64,000 nt of DNA from Curtobacterium sp. MCLR17_007 (GTDB taxonomy: Bacteria; Actinomycetota; Actinomycetes; Actinomycetales; Microbacteriaceae). The stretch's first letter is position 1; each line of letters begins with the position of its first letter. Positions 54,502 to 64,000 of the stretch are shown one piece after another. The notes beneath the pieces are model-generated. The model was not told where the DNA came from. It did not search any database and saw only the letters and a list, made by a program, of their open reading frames with translations. The position numbers were made by a program, and so were the translations under genes. The stretch covers positions 3,100,001 through 3,164,000 of the forward strand of contig NZ_CP126271.1 in NCBI RefSeq assembly GCF_003234655.2, read 5' to 3'.

Positions 54502-56994
54502 TCAGTCGCGCAGGGTCGCCCCGAATCGCTCGCCGGCACGTCGGACGGCGCCATCGCGGGCCACGGAGGCCTCGGCAGCGGTCAGGGTGCGGTCCGTGGC
54601 ACGGAAGCGCAGCGCGAACGTCAGGGACTTCTGTCCCTCGTCCACGCCGGAGCCCCGGTAGTCATCCACGAGCCGAGCATACTCCAAGAGCTCTCCGGCG
54701 CCAGCGCGGACGGCGTCGAGCACGTCCCCCGCCGGCACGTCGACACCGACCACGAGGGACAGGTCCTGTGTGGCAGCCGGGTAGGACACGATCGGCGCCA
54801 CCGACACCGACTCGGGCACGGCTGCGATCACGGCATCGAGGTCGATCTCGACGACGGACACGACGCGCGGCAGGTCCGACGCGGCGGTGAGCTCGGGCAG
54901 GAGCTCACCCGCGACGCCCACGACCGTCCCGCCGACGAGCAGGGATGCGGCTCGCCCCGGGTGGAGCGACGGGTGCGACGTCTGCGCCACGGTCAGCTCG
55001 GCGCCCGCCGCCCACGCGACGGTGCGCGCGACGTCGAGGGCGTCCGCGATGCCGTACGGCTCGGGGACGACGCCCGGCTGCTTGGCCAGGCGGTGCCCGA
55101 CGAGGAGCGCGGACACGTGGAACGGCTGCGCGGGCAGGGCTGCCTCGAGGTCCGCCAAGAGCTCGGCGTCGGGTCGGGCCGCACCGACCGGGACGTCGGA
55201 CGTGCCGAGCTCGGCGTCGGTGGTCGGCAGGAAGACCCGGGAGGTCTCGTACACCGCCAGGTCGACGAGCCCGCGCGACGTGTTGCGACGTGCGACGTCG
55301 ACCAGGGCCGGCAGACCGCTGCGGCGGAGCAGGTTCTGCTCGCTGTCGAGCGCGTTCGCCAGCACCACGGCTGGCCCGCCCGCGGGGTCGATCCCCGGGT
55401 ACGCGGCGGTCGTCGCGACGGACACGAACGGCGCCGTGACCACCTCGACGAGGCCGTCGGCAGCGAGTGCCGCGGCGACGCGACGACGCGCCTGCTGGTG
55501 CGCCGTGAGACCGCGTCCGGGCGGCGCGACCGGCAGGACGCTCGGGATCCGGTCGTACCCGACGATGCGGGCCACTTCCTCGACCAGCGTCGTGTCGTCG
55601 GTCAGGTCCGGTCGCCAGGTCGGTGGGGTGACCCGGAGCTGGTCGGCGACCGTGTCGACCGCGGCCCCGATGGCGCGGAGCGTGTCGATGACCTCGGAGT
55701 CGGTGTACTCGACGCCGATCAGCTCGGACGGGCGGGACAGTCGCATCGGGACCGCGGGACGCTCCGAGGTGTCGACGAGCGTCGAGCCGAGGGAGTCCGC
55801 CGTGCCGCCGGCGAGTTCGACGAGGAGCGCGACGGCGCGGTTCGCTGCGGCTTCCGCCACGCGGGGGTCGACACCGCGTTCGAAGCGCTTGGACGCCTCG
55901 CTCGGGAGCTTGTGGCGCCGGGCGGTGCGCGCGATCGAGACCTGGTCGAAGCCCGCGGCCTCGATCAGCACGTCGGTGGTCGCAGCCGTGATCTCGGTGC
56001 GCGCGCCGCCCATCACGCCGGCGAGCCCGACGGGGCCCTGGTCGTCGGTGATGACGAGGTCCTCGGGGTCGAGGGTGCGGGTGACGTCGTCGAGCGTCGT
56101 CAGGGTCTCCCCCGCCGTCGCCCGACGGACGCCGAGCCCGCCGACGACCGTGGCGAGGTCGTAGCCGTGCAGCGGCTGGCCGAGCTCGAACATCACGTAG
56201 TTCGTGATGTCGACCGGCAGCGAGATGGAGCGCACACCCACGAGCGACAGACGCGACACCATCCATGCCGGTGTCGGTCGGGTGGCGTCGATGCCACGGA
56301 CGACGCGGGTGACGAAGGTGCTCGAACCGACGCGGCCCCGGATCGGCGCGTCGTCCGCGATGGTCACGGTGAAGCCCTCGGCCTGGTGCGAGGGGACCCG
56401 GTCCGCCGGGTCGTGGAAGGACGCACCCGTGGCGTGCGCGTACTCGCGGGCGACGCCGCGCAGGCTCATCGCGTAGCCGCGGTCGGGCGTGACGTTGATC
56501 TCGACGGCAGCGTCGTCGAGGCCGAGCAGCGCGATCGCGTCCGCTCCGACGTCGGGGTCCATGCCGAGGTCGGCGAAGCGGAGGATGCCGTCGTGCTCGT
56601 CGCCGAGACCGAGCTCGCGCGCCGACGCGATCATGCCGTCGGACACGTGGCCGTAGGTCTTGCGGGCAGCGATCGGGAACGGGCCGGGCAGCACGGCGCC
56701 GGGCAGCGTGACGACGACCTTGTCGCCGACGTCGAAGTTGTGCGCGCCGCAGACGATGCCGCGGGGCTCGGGCTCGCCGACGTCCACCTGGCACCAGTTG
56801 ATGGTCTTGCCGTTCTTCTGCGGCTCGGGGACTCGTTCGAGCACCCGGCCGACCACGACGGGCCCGGTGAGGTCGAAGGTGTGGACGGCTTCTTCCTCGA
56901 AGCCCACCGACACGAGTGCCGCGTGCACGTGCTCGAGCGTGACGTCATCAGGCAGGTCGACGGACTCGCCGAGCCAACGGAGTGGGACGCGCAT
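54502..56994 (-). CDS. pheT: Phenylalanyl-tRNA synthetase beta chain
   Basis: 830 residues with domains in the usual order: EMAP-type tRNA-binding domain ([19 protein letters not shown]), B3/4 domain ([13 protein letters not shown]), B5, and a C-terminal FDX-ACB domain ([20 protein letters not shown]). Start ATG at 56994 shares its A with the pheS stop (TGATG). Confidence 0.97.
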   Translation of the reverse strand: MRVPLRWLGESVDLPDDVTLEHVHAALVSVGFEEEAVHTFDLTGPVVVGRVLERVPEPQKNGKTINWCQVDVGEPEPRGIVCGAHNFDVGDKVVVTLPGAVLPGPFPIAARKTYGHVSDGMIASARELGLGDEHDGILRFADLGMDPDVGADAIALLGLDDAAVEINVTPDRGYAMSLRGVAREYAHATGASFHDPADRVPSHQAEGFTVTIADDAPIRGRVGSSTFVTRVVRGIDATRPTPAWMVSRLSLVGVRSISLPVDITNYVMFELGQPLHGYDLATVVGGLGVRRATAGETLTTLDDVTRTLDPEDLVITDDQGPVGLAGVMGGARTEITAATTDVLIEAAGFDQVSIARTARRHKLPSEASKRFERGVDPRVAEAAANRAVALLVELAGGTADSLGSTLVDTSERPAVPMRLSRPSELIGVEYTDSEVIDTLRAIGAAVDTVADQLRVTPPTWRPDLTDDTTLVEEVARIVGYDRIPSVLPVAPPGRGLTAHQQARRRVAAALAADGLVEVVTAPFVSVATTAAYPGIDPAGGPAVVLANALDSEQNLLRRSGLPALVDVARRNTSRGLVDLAVYETSRVFLPTTDAELGTSDVPVGAARPDAELLADLEAALPAQPFHVSALLVGHRLAKQPGVVPEPYGIADALDVARTVAWAAGAELTVAQTSHPSLHPGRAASLLVGGTVVGVAGELLPELTAASDLPRVVSVVEIDLDAVIAAVPESVSVAPIVSYPAATQDLSLVVGVDVPAGDVLDAVRAGAGELLEYARLVDDYRGSGVDEGQKSLTFALRFRATDRTLTAAEASVARDGAVRRAGERFGATLRD

Positions 56995-58034
56995 CAGACC
57001 ACCGTTCCGAACTGCTGCGAGAAGCGGATGTCGCCCTCGAGGAAGTCACGCATGTCGTTCAGGCCGTTGCGGAACTGGAGCGTCCGCTCGATGCCCATGC
57101 CGAACGCGAAGCCCTGGTACTCGTCGGGGTCGATGCCGGCGGAGCGCAGGACGTTCGGGTTGACCATGCCGCAGCCACCCCACTCGACCCACCGCGCGCC
57201 GCCCTTGGCGTTCGGCTGCCACACGTCCATCTCGGCGGAGGGCTCGGTGAACGGGAAGTAGTTCGGACGCAGACGGATCTGCGCCTCGGCACCGAACATC
57301 TGCCGGGCGAAGTGCTCGAGCGTGCCGCGCAGGTGCGCCATCGTGAGGCCCCTGTCGATGGCGATGCCCTCGACCTGGGTGAACACCGGCAGGTGCGTGG
57401 CGTCGAGTTCGTCGGCGCGGTACACCCGCCCGGGGGCGATCACGTAGAGCGGCAGGTCACGAGACAGCAGGGAGCGCACCTGCACCGGGGAGGTGTGCGT
57501 GCGCATGACCAGGTGGCGGTCGACGGGCTCGACGAAGATCGTGTCCGCCATCGCCCGCGCGGGGTGGTCCTGGTCGAAGTTCAGCGCGTCGAAGTTGAAC
57601 CACTCGTGCTCGAGCTCGGGGCCTTCTGCCACTTCCCACCCCATGCCGACGAAGATGTCGGCGACCGTCTCGTTGAGGAGCGACAGCGGATGGCGCGAGC
57701 CCGGGGTCCGGGTCGACGGCAACGCGGTGACGTCGACGCGTTCGGCGTCGAGTCGTGCGCGTTCCTCGGCGACGGCGAGCACCGATTCCTGGTCGGTGAT
57801 CGCACCGTTGACGCGGCCGCGGGCCTGACCGACGAGCTTGCCGGCCTGGGCCTTCTGCTCGGGCGGGACACTGCGCATCGAGGCGTTCATGCGCGCGAGC
57901 GTCGACTGCTCGCCCGTGTGCTCGGCTCGGGCCTGCTTGAGCTCGGCCACCGTCGTGGCGGCACGGACTGCGGCGAGGGCCGCGTCGACCGCGTCGGCGA
58001 CGGCCGATTCGCTGATCTCGAGAGGTTCTGACAC
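56994..58034 (-). CDS. pheS: Phenylalanyl-tRNA synthetase alpha chain
   Basis: A class II synthetase subunit. Motifs 2 and 3: LLRTHTSPVQ-like VMRTHTSPVQVRSLL, then FPFTEPSAEMDVW and GFAFGMGIERTLQF. A coiled-coil N-terminal region binds tRNA. Start is uncertain between GTG at 58034 (346 residues, chosen) and GTG at 58040; TAGGCT lies at 58043-58048. The upstream region has no T-box. Confidence 0.96.
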   Translation of the reverse strand: MSEPLEISESAVADAVDAALAAVRAATTVAELKQARAEHTGEQSTLARMNASMRSVPPEQKAQAGKLVGQARGRVNGAITDQESVLAVAEERARLDAERVDVTALPSTRTPGSRHPLSLLNETVADIFVGMGWEVAEGPELEHEWFNFDALNFDQDHPARAMADTIFVEPVDRHLVMRTHTSPVQVRSLLSRDLPLYVIAPGRVYRADELDATHLPVFTQVEGIAIDRGLTMAHLRGTLEHFARQMFGAEAQIRLRPNYFPFTEPSAEMDVWQPNAKGGARWVEWGGCGMVNPNVLRSAGIDPDEYQGFAFGMGIERTLQFRNGLNDMRDFLEGDIRFSQQFGTVV

Positions 58035-58124
58035 GGTCACCAAGCCTACCGGCCCCTGGGATACCGCCGTCCTGTACTGCGCGGACGGTGGAGACAGGGC
58101 GACCGGGCCCCTGCTGTGGAGGAG

Positions 58125-58973
58125 TCAGGCGGAGCGGAGCGCGAACGCCGACTCGTACAGGCAGACGGACGCCGCGGTGGCCAGGTTCATGGACTCGGCG
58201 GCGCCGTAGATCGGAACCGTGACCGCGCGGTCGACCAGCGTGAGGTCCTCGTCGGTCAGCCCACGTGCCTCGTTGCCGAACACCCACGCCGTCGGACCGT
58301 CGAGCAGCCCCTCGGCGCGGACGGCGGGCAGGTCGTCGCCCGAGACGTCCGCCGCGAGGACCGTGTACCCGAGTGCCTTGGCCCGCCCGATCGCGTCCGC
58401 CAGCGACACGCCGACCGACACCGGCACGTGGAACAGGGAACCCGTGGTCGACCGGACGACCTTGGGGTTGTACGGGTCGACGCTCCGCCCGGTCAGGACG
58501 ACCGCGTCGGCTCCGGCCGAGTCGGCTGCGCGGATGATCGTGCCGGCGTTGCCCGGGTCCCGCACCTCTTCGAGGATCGCGACCAGCGCGGGCAACGGAC
58601 GGTTCGTGGCGGGGTCGACCCGCGCCTCCAGACCGGTCGCGCCGGGCTCGGGGAACACCTGCCGCACCGACGTCGGGAACTGCTGGCACACCGCGACGAC
58701 ACCCTGCGGCGTCACCGTGTCCGCCATCGCCGCGAGGACCTGCTCGGTCACGAACCAGGTGTCGACGGGCGCGTCGCCCAGGTCGTACCGCTCGGCGGCG
58801 GTGGGCGTGACGTAGAGCTCACGCAGCAGCTCGGGTGCGTACGCGATCGCTTCGCGGACGGCCTGCGGTCCCTCGAGCAGGAACAGGCCCGTCTCGGCAC
58901 GCACGTCCTTCTTGGCGAGGGCGGCGACGGCCTTGACACGTCCGGCACGGGGGTTCTCGAGGAGATCAGTCAC
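58125..58973 (-). CDS. TrmH/SpoU-family rRNA 2'-O-methyltransferase
   Basis: 282 residues; SPOUT knot motifs are EEVRDPGNAGTIIRAADSAG (motif 1), WVFGNEARGL (2) and VPIYGAAESMNLATAASV (3). It probably methylates a ribose in rRNA or tRNA. Start GTG at 58973; GACACT stands 6 bases upstream, leaderless-type. It lies downstream of rplT after a terminator. Confidence 0.9.
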   Translation of the reverse strand: MTDLLENPRAGRVKAVAALAKKDVRAETGLFLLEGPQAVREAIAYAPELLRELYVTPTAAERYDLGDAPVDTWFVTEQVLAAMADTVTPQGVVAVCQQFPTSVRQVFPEPGATGLEARVDPATNRPLPALVAILEEVRDPGNAGTIIRAADSAGADAVVLTGRSVDPYNPKVVRSTTGSLFHVPVSVGVSLADAIGRAKALGYTVLAADVSGDDLPAVRAEGLLDGPTAWVFGNEARGLTDEDLTLVDRAVTVPIYGAAESMNLATAASVCLYESAFALRSA

Positions 58974-58996
58974 GCGACCAGTGTCGCAGCATGCAG

Positions 58997-59030
58997 GAAG
59001 GCCCCGGTCCGCGGACGGATCGGGGCCTTC
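58997..59030 (-). terminator. rplT terminator
   Basis: GAAGGCCCCG (58997-59006) pairs with CGGGGCCTTC (59021-59030), 17 bases past the rplT stop. Stem of 10 bases. Confidence 0.75.
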
Positions 59031-59046
59031 GAGGTGTGGCAGGTGA

Positions 59047-59430
59047 CTACGCGGCCTTGGGAGCCGAGGTGTCGGCCGGGAGGGCCTTCTTGGCCGACTC
59101 GACGAGCGCGGCGAAGGTCTCCGGGTTGTTCACGGCGAGGTCCGCGAGGATGCGACGGTCGACCTCGATGCCGGCCAGGGCGAGGCCCTGGATGAGGCGG
59201 TTGTAGGTCAGGCCGTTCGCACGGGACGCAGCGTTGATGCGCTGGATCCACAGGCGACGGAACTCGCCCTTCTTGGCGTGGCGGTCACGGTACGCGTAGA
59301 CGAGGGAGTGGGTGACCTGCTCCTTCGCCTTGCGGTACAGACGCGAACGCTGGCCGCGGTAGCCCTCGGCGCGTTCGAGGATGACGCGACGCTTCTTGGC
59401 GGCGTTGACCGCTCTCTTCACTCTTGCCAT
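59047..59430 (-). CDS. rplT: 50S ribosomal protein L20
   Basis: 127 residues; [20 protein letters not shown] and the C-terminal [20 protein letters not shown] are standard. Start ATG at 59430. Last of infC-rpmI-rplT. Confidence 0.98.
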   Translation of the reverse strand: MARVKRAVNAAKKRRVILERAEGYRGQRSRLYRKAKEQVTHSLVYAYRDRHAKKGEFRRLWIQRINAASRANGLTYNRLIQGLALAGIEVDRRILADLAVNNPETFAALVESAKKALPADTSAPKAA

Positions 59431-59458
59431 TGCAGTGTTCCTTTACGAATCCGGGGGC

Positions 59459-59653
59459 TCAGTGGCCGAGGAGCTTCTTGACGTTCTTCGCGTCGGCCTT
59501 CGAGAGGACCTGGTCCTCGTTGAGGCGAGCCTTGCGCTTGGCAGACTTGACCTCGAGGTTGTGACGCATACCGGCCTGCTGCTTCATGATCTTGCCGGTG
59601 CCGGTGACCTTGAAGCGCTTCTTCGACCCGGAGTGGGTCTTCTGCTTGGGCAT
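59459..59653 (-). CDS. rpmI: 50S ribosomal protein L35
   Basis: 64 residues, MPKQKTHSGSKKRFKVTGTG... KNVKKLLGH, standard. Start ATG at 59653 with GGAAAGG upstream. Confidence 0.97.
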   Translation of the reverse strand: MPKQKTHSGSKKRFKVTGTGKIMKQQAGMRHNLEVKSAKRKARLNEDQVLSKADAKNVKKLLGH

Positions 59654-59732
59654 GGGGGTGCCTTTCCGTGGGGTGGATGGGGAGCCGCGCCATTGCGGTC
59701 GGGAGAACTGCGCGGGGCTGGTCTGGGGAGAC

Positions 59733-60413
<681 letters not shown>

Positions 60414-60708
60414 GCGGAGCTCCTTCAATCAGTGGTGGCCCGGGGCGTTTGCCCGGACAACGGCACGAGAGGAGATCTGACGCACGGATCGAGACCCGTT
60501 CGGCAGCCGCCCGACTCCGCGCCGGCTGACCTGCGTCAGACGGTTCGGACTGCCGGACGGTGACGCCCGGCGGAGCGGTGGTGACCCGGTAGCCTGGTGG
60601 TTCGTGGCCGCGGGTGGGAGTGACTCCTCTTCGTGATGCCGAGGTGGTCCGGACTGGTTCTCACGAATCGTTCCGGGCACACGGACAGCATCTGCCGCGT
60701 CGAGTCTA
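60414..60708 (-). other. Long infC leader
   Basis: From TAGACT at 60703-60708 (minus -10 candidate) to the infC start there are about 285 bases without a conserved gene. The leader could carry L20- or IF-3-type autoregulation; I see no family signature I can name. Confidence 0.4.
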
Positions 60709-60721
60709 ACAGAGGAGCACC

Positions 60722-61087
60722 GTGACCGACACCCCGCCCATCGATCCCTCGTCCGACGGCACCGTCGACGAGGCCGCCCGGGACATCTCCGAGGTCCCCG
60801 CCGTCGAACTGATCAACACCGTCGCCGTGCACCTGCTCAGCGCCGCCGCCGTCAAGGTGGGGCTGGCCGACGACCCGGAGCAGCAGACCGACCTGGACGA
60901 GGCGCGGAAGCTCATCACCGCCCTCGCCGGCCTGGTCACCGCCGCGGCCACCGAGATCGGTGACCACCACGCGCGACCGCTGCGCGACGGCCTGCGCTCG
61001 GTGCAGCTCGCGTTCCGCGAGGCGTCCGCCATCCCCGACGCGCCGGGCGCGGGCCCCGGGGAGAAGTACACCGGACCCGTCAACTGA
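60722..61087 (+). CDS. DUF1844 family protein
   Basis: 121 residues; VPAVELINTVAVHLLSAAAV and DLDEARKLITALAGLVTAAA are the DUF1844 pattern, often next to infC in actinobacteria. Function unknown. Start GTG at 60722 with AGAGGAG 5 bases upstream. Divergent from infC. Confidence 0.88.
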   Translation: MTDTPPIDPSSDGTVDEAARDISEVPAVELINTVAVHLLSAAAVKVGLADDPEQQTDLDEARKLITALAGLVTAAATEIGDHHARPLRDGLRSVQLAFREASAIPDAPGAGPGEKYTGPVN

Positions 61088-61099
61088 CCCAGGACGGAC

Positions 61100-61133
61100 G
61101 GGAGGCCCGTGGCGGTGTCGCCACGGGCCTCCC
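61100..61133. terminator. Bidirectional terminator with GGGAGGC element
   Basis: GGGAGGCCCGTGGCG (61100-61114) pairs perfectly with CGCCACGGGCCTCCC (61119-61133), loop GTGT. Between convergent DUF1844 and maltokinase. Confidence 0.85.
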
Positions 61134-61152
61134 TTCCGGTGGTCCCCGGCGT

Positions 61153-62475
61153 CTACCGCACGGACCGCGCCGCCAGGCGCTCCACGGCGGCGACCGGGAT
61201 GCCGACCCAGGTCGGCCGGTTGCGGGCTTCGTAGACGACCTCGTAGACGGCCTTGTCGAGCTCGAACGCGTCGAGGACCTCGCGGTGGGCGCGGACGTCC
61301 ACGCCGATCCCACGTGTGTAGCCGTCGAGGAAGGCTTCTCGGGCCTCGTGAGCCCACGCTGCGGCATCGACCGGTTCGGTCTCGTGCGCCAGTGCCCCGG
61401 CGACGTAGTCGAAGGACCGCAGCATGCCGGCGACGTCGCGCAACGGCACGTCCGGGAGCGAGCGCTCGTGCAGGGGACGCAGTGGTTCGCCCTCGAAGTC
61501 GAGGAAGACCCAGCCACGCGGCTCCGGTGCGGAGAGCACCTGCCCGAGGTGCAGGTCGCCGTGGATGCGCTGCAGGTCGGGCCAGGCGACGTCGGAAGCC
61601 CGGTCGTAGACGGCGCGGACGGCATCGGCGTGCTCGGCGACCTCCGGGACCTCGGCCGCGGCGGTCTCGAGGCGCTGCAGCATCGTCGCCCGGGCCTGCT
61701 CGACCCGCTCCGGCGTCGCCGGCTCGGTCGGCATCGCTCCCGCGAGCGTGACGTGGACCTCGGCCAGCGCTGCACCGAGACGGTCGGCGCCGGCCGCGAA
61801 GGAGTCCCCGCGGCGAGCGTCATCCAGGGCGACGCGCCAGGCGTCGTCGAGCCCGGGCAGGAACTCCTGGGCGAAAGCCAGGTGGCCGCTGGCGACGCCG
61901 TCGTCGCGTCCGGTGTCGGGCCAGGCACCACGGAGGGCACCGAACACGCGTGGCACCCGGGACGACCCTGCGGCGGAGAGGGCCTGCTGAGTCGTCACGT
62001 CGGGGTTGTCGCCGTGGTGCAGGACGCGGAAGACCTTCACGATCACGGTGCCGTTGTCCTCGGTCTCGCAGATGATCGAGGTGTTCGACTGCTCGCCGCG
62101 CAGGACGCGGGCGGACCGGACCGTGCCGATCGGCACGAGGGACTCCTCGCCGTGGTCGATCGCCCCGAGCAGCCACCGCGCGTACGCGGGGTCGTGCGGG
62201 CCGTCGTACGAGGGCAGGACGTCCTGGTCGGCGTCGTCCGAGGTCTCGTCCGTGGTGATGCGGGCGTGTTCGAGTTCGGGGACGGGGTCCTGGTGCTCGG
62301 TGACGGGGACCTGGTACAGGACGGAGCCGGTCACCGCGTCGTCGATGACGAAGCGGGTGAGCACCCGAGCCTCGTCGGTGCGTTCGTCGAGTTCGGCGAT
62401 CGTCCGGAGCTGCGGGACACCCCCCTTCGCTGCGTACCAGCGTTGCCGGGCCATCCACTGCGCGACGTCGGTCAT
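61153..62475 (-). CDS. Maltokinase (Mak/Pep2)
   Basis: A 440-residue eukaryotic-like kinase fold. The N-terminal cap has RQRWYAAKGG, and the kinase core has HGDLHLGQVL (catalytic Asp) and WVFLDFEGEP. The family phosphorylates maltose to maltose 1-phosphate for GlgE in glycogen/alpha-glucan synthesis. TreS or GlgE are not in the window. Start ATG at 62475. Confidence 0.88.
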   Translation of the reverse strand: MTDVAQWMARQRWYAAKGGVPQLRTIAELDERTDEARVLTRFVIDDAVTGSVLYQVPVTEHQDPVPELEHARITTDETSDDADQDVLPSYDGPHDPAYARWLLGAIDHGEESLVPIGTVRSARVLRGEQSNTSIICETEDNGTVIVKVFRVLHHGDNPDVTTQQALSAAGSSRVPRVFGALRGAWPDTGRDDGVASGHLAFAQEFLPGLDDAWRVALDDARRGDSFAAGADRLGAALAEVHVTLAGAMPTEPATPERVEQARATMLQRLETAAAEVPEVAEHADAVRAVYDRASDVAWPDLQRIHGDLHLGQVLSAPEPRGWVFLDFEGEPLRPLHERSLPDVPLRDVAGMLRSFDYVAGALAHETEPVDAAAWAHEAREAFLDGYTRGIGVDVRAHREVLDAFELDKAVYEVVYEARNRPTWVGIPVAAVERLAARSVR

Positions 62476-62610
62476 GGATCAGGAGGCTACGCGAGCGGTC
62501 GTCCCTCGGTCTCAGGCTCTCCCTCCACACCGGGCGCGCCTGCCGCTGTCGTCCACAGACCGGGCTCGCGTCCGAGCGGTGGGCGGCCGCGGCGGACGAC
62601 ACTGATCGGC

Positions 62611-64000
62611 ATGGAGACCACGACCCGCGACACCCTCGCCGACCCGCGTCGCACCTGGCGCATCCCGGACGACCGCCGGCTGCCCGCGCTCGAGCCCTAC
62701 GCCGACGACGTCCGTCGGCTGCCGAGCGTCACCGTGCGCGAGACGCTGTGGGACACGGACGACCGGGCGTTGGCGTTCGCGGGCATCGAGCTGCTGCACG
62801 CTGACCCGTTGGATGCGCCGAGGCAGGTCGACGATGCCGGTGACGGCGGTGGTGACGGCGGCGACGGGAGCAGCAGCGGCGGCGACGGTGGCTGGAGCGT
62901 CGACCGCGGCCAGGGCCCGGAAGCGGTCGGGGTGCCGGGCGCCCCGCTCCCCCGCGACCCGGTCGAGGCCGTGCTCCGGGGGCGACCGGTCCGCCCGGTG
63001 CGCGTCCGTGACACGACGACCACGCTCGTGCGGTTGCATGGCCGCGACGGACGACTGCGAGCCGAGGTGGCCGACGTCCGGGTGGACGAGGGCGACCGGG
63101 ACACCGCGCTCCTCCGCAGCGCCCGGTGGTGGGCTCTGACGGACGACGGGGGTCCTGGCCAGGTGGTGCGCGCCGTCGAACGGGCGGTGACGGACGCAGC
63201 GGACGACGACGGCCGCGCTCCGGGCGACCCCGTGCCGACACTGGCTCCGGTGCGACGACCCGTCACCGGGGGCAGCGAACGGCCCCGACCGGGCAGTGCC
63301 GCCGCGTTCGTGCGCGGCGTGCTCGCGCCGCTGCGCACGGAGCTGCTGGCGGTCGACCCCCGCGTCCGGGCAGACAGCGACGACGTCGTGCACGCGTTCC
63401 GCAAGGCCCTGCGCCGACTGCGCAGCGTGCTCGCCGCGTACCGGGGCGCCCTCGACTCCGACCTCACCGAGTCGTTGCGCGCCCGGCTCCGGTCCACCGC
63501 CCGGGTCGCCGGGGTCGCCCGTGACGCCGAGGTCCTGCGCGACCGGGTCGAGCACACGGTCGCGATGGCACCCTCCGGCTCGGTCGACACCGCGGTGCTC
63601 GACCACCTCCGGGCAGCGGCCGAGGCGGACCGGCGCGCAGCGGTCGCGGCGCTGCGCGACGAGCTCCGCTCCGGAGCGTGGTTCGGCGCGCTCGACCAGC
63701 TCGACGACCTGGTCGACCGGGCTCCGGCGGGGACCAGGGCGAAGCAGGACGCGGTGGCCTTCACGACGCAGCGGATCCACCACGAGCGCGCACGGGTGCG
63801 TCGGGCGCTGGACGGCACCGACGGGCTCCCTGCCGACGGGCTCGAACCGCTGCACGACGTCCGCAAGGCGGCGCGAAGACTGCGGTACGCGCTCGAGGCC
63901 GCGGGCGACGTGCCGGACGTGGGGAAGCGCCGGCTCGGACGCTTCCGTCGCGTGCAGGAGACACTCGGCGACGTGCTCGACGCCGAGCACGCCGCGGTCT
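62611..64000 (+). CDS. CYTH-CHAD domain protein, partial
   Basis: 463 codons, cut by the right edge. The N-terminal CYTH part (VRETLWDTDDRALAFAGIEL... LVRLHGRDGRLRAEVADVRV) is interrupted by a Gly/Asp-rich insert (DDAGDGGGDGGDGSSSGGDG). The CHAD part follows (VVHAFRKALRRLRSVLAAYRG... LHDVRKAARRLRYALEAA). CYTH binds or cleaves triphosphates and CHAD binds polyphosphate. Start ATG at 62611; GACACT is 7 bases upstream. Divergent from maltokinase. Confidence 0.88.
   Translation, partial: METTTRDTLADPRRTWRIPDDRRLPALEPYADDVRRLPSVTVRETLWDTDDRALAFAGIELLHADPLDAPRQVDDAGDGGGDGGDGSSSGGDGGWSVDRGQGPEAVGVPGAPLPRDPVEAVLRGRPVRPVRVRDTTTTLVRLHGRDGRLRAEVADVRVDEGDRDTALLRSARWWALTDDGGPGQVVRAVERAVTDAADDDGRAPGDPVPTLAPVRRPVTGGSERPRPGSAAAFVRGVLAPLRTELLAVDPRVRADSDDVVHAFRKALRRLRSVLAAYRGALDSDLTESLRARLRSTARVAGVARDAEVLRDRVEHTVAMAPSGSVDTAVLDHLRAAAEADRRAAVAALRDELRSGAWFGALDQLDDLVDRAPAGTRAKQDAVAFTTQRIHHERARVRRALDGTDGLPADGLEPLHDVRKAARRLRYALEAAGDVPDVGKRRLGRFRRVQETLGDVLDAEHAAV

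Overview
The window is about 70% G+C and carries one complete rRNA operon, a class Ib ribonucleotide reductase operon, the arginine biosynthesis cluster and many short -10-box/start-codon arrangements typical of leaderless mRNAs. Gene content, gene order (TPR protein, HAD hydrolase, tlyA, nadK, recN, pyrG, NUDIX, xerD) and family-typical small proteins (DUF1844, DUF6458-like, TIGR02611) point to a chromosomal segment of a Gram-positive actinobacterium of the family Microbacteriaceae. Curtobacterium is my best guess, by impression only.

Layout. 1-564 holds two abutting gene fragments. 565-1842 (-) is an MFS exporter. 1900-3720 is a conspicuously A+T-rich patch with one P-loop ATPase gene, probably acquired. 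3776-7758 (-) is nrdHIEF with a NrdR-type box upstream. 8125-16366 is a mix of transporters, an aldo/keto reductase, a LysM lipoprotein, RNase H, small membrane proteins, a large Ski2-like helicase and an LLM flavin oxidoreductase. 16743-24391 contains a GH3 beta-glucosidase divergent from a TetR regulator, an epimerase, and a methyltransferase-ArsR pair divergent from an MFS transporter with two perfect palindromic operators. 24430-24720 is a repeat cluster. 24759-27245 has small conserved proteins and a second LLM oxidoreductase.

27263-37813 (-) is a long, tightly packed conserved run ending with pyrG-NUDIX-xerD. It starts with a large repeat-rich TPR-like protein. 38046-43415 (-) is the rRNA operon (16S-23S-5S, no spacer tRNA), with a promoter at 43727-43755 and boxA-like elements in leader and spacer. 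43991-58040 (-) holds tyrS, a 3-methyladenine glycosylase, argH, argG, argF, argD, argB, argJ, argC, pheT and pheS. Most arg genes overlap by 1-4 bases, and no argR lies in the cluster. 58125-60413 (-) has an rRNA methyltransferase and rplT-rpmI-infC (infC probably starting with ATT). The right end has DUF1844, a maltokinase (-) and a CYTH-CHAD protein cut by the window edge.

Most genes are housekeeping: dNTP supply, translation, arginine, CTP and NADP synthesis, and DNA repair. The more unusual parts are the A+T-rich ATPase gene, the repeat elements (24430-24720, 30849-30964, 34417-34524, 36790-37530 and a dispersed GGGAGGC element), the HAD hydrolase that lacks an ordinary start next to its upstream neighbour, and the palindromic operators. 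I did not find a clear multi-gene new system.
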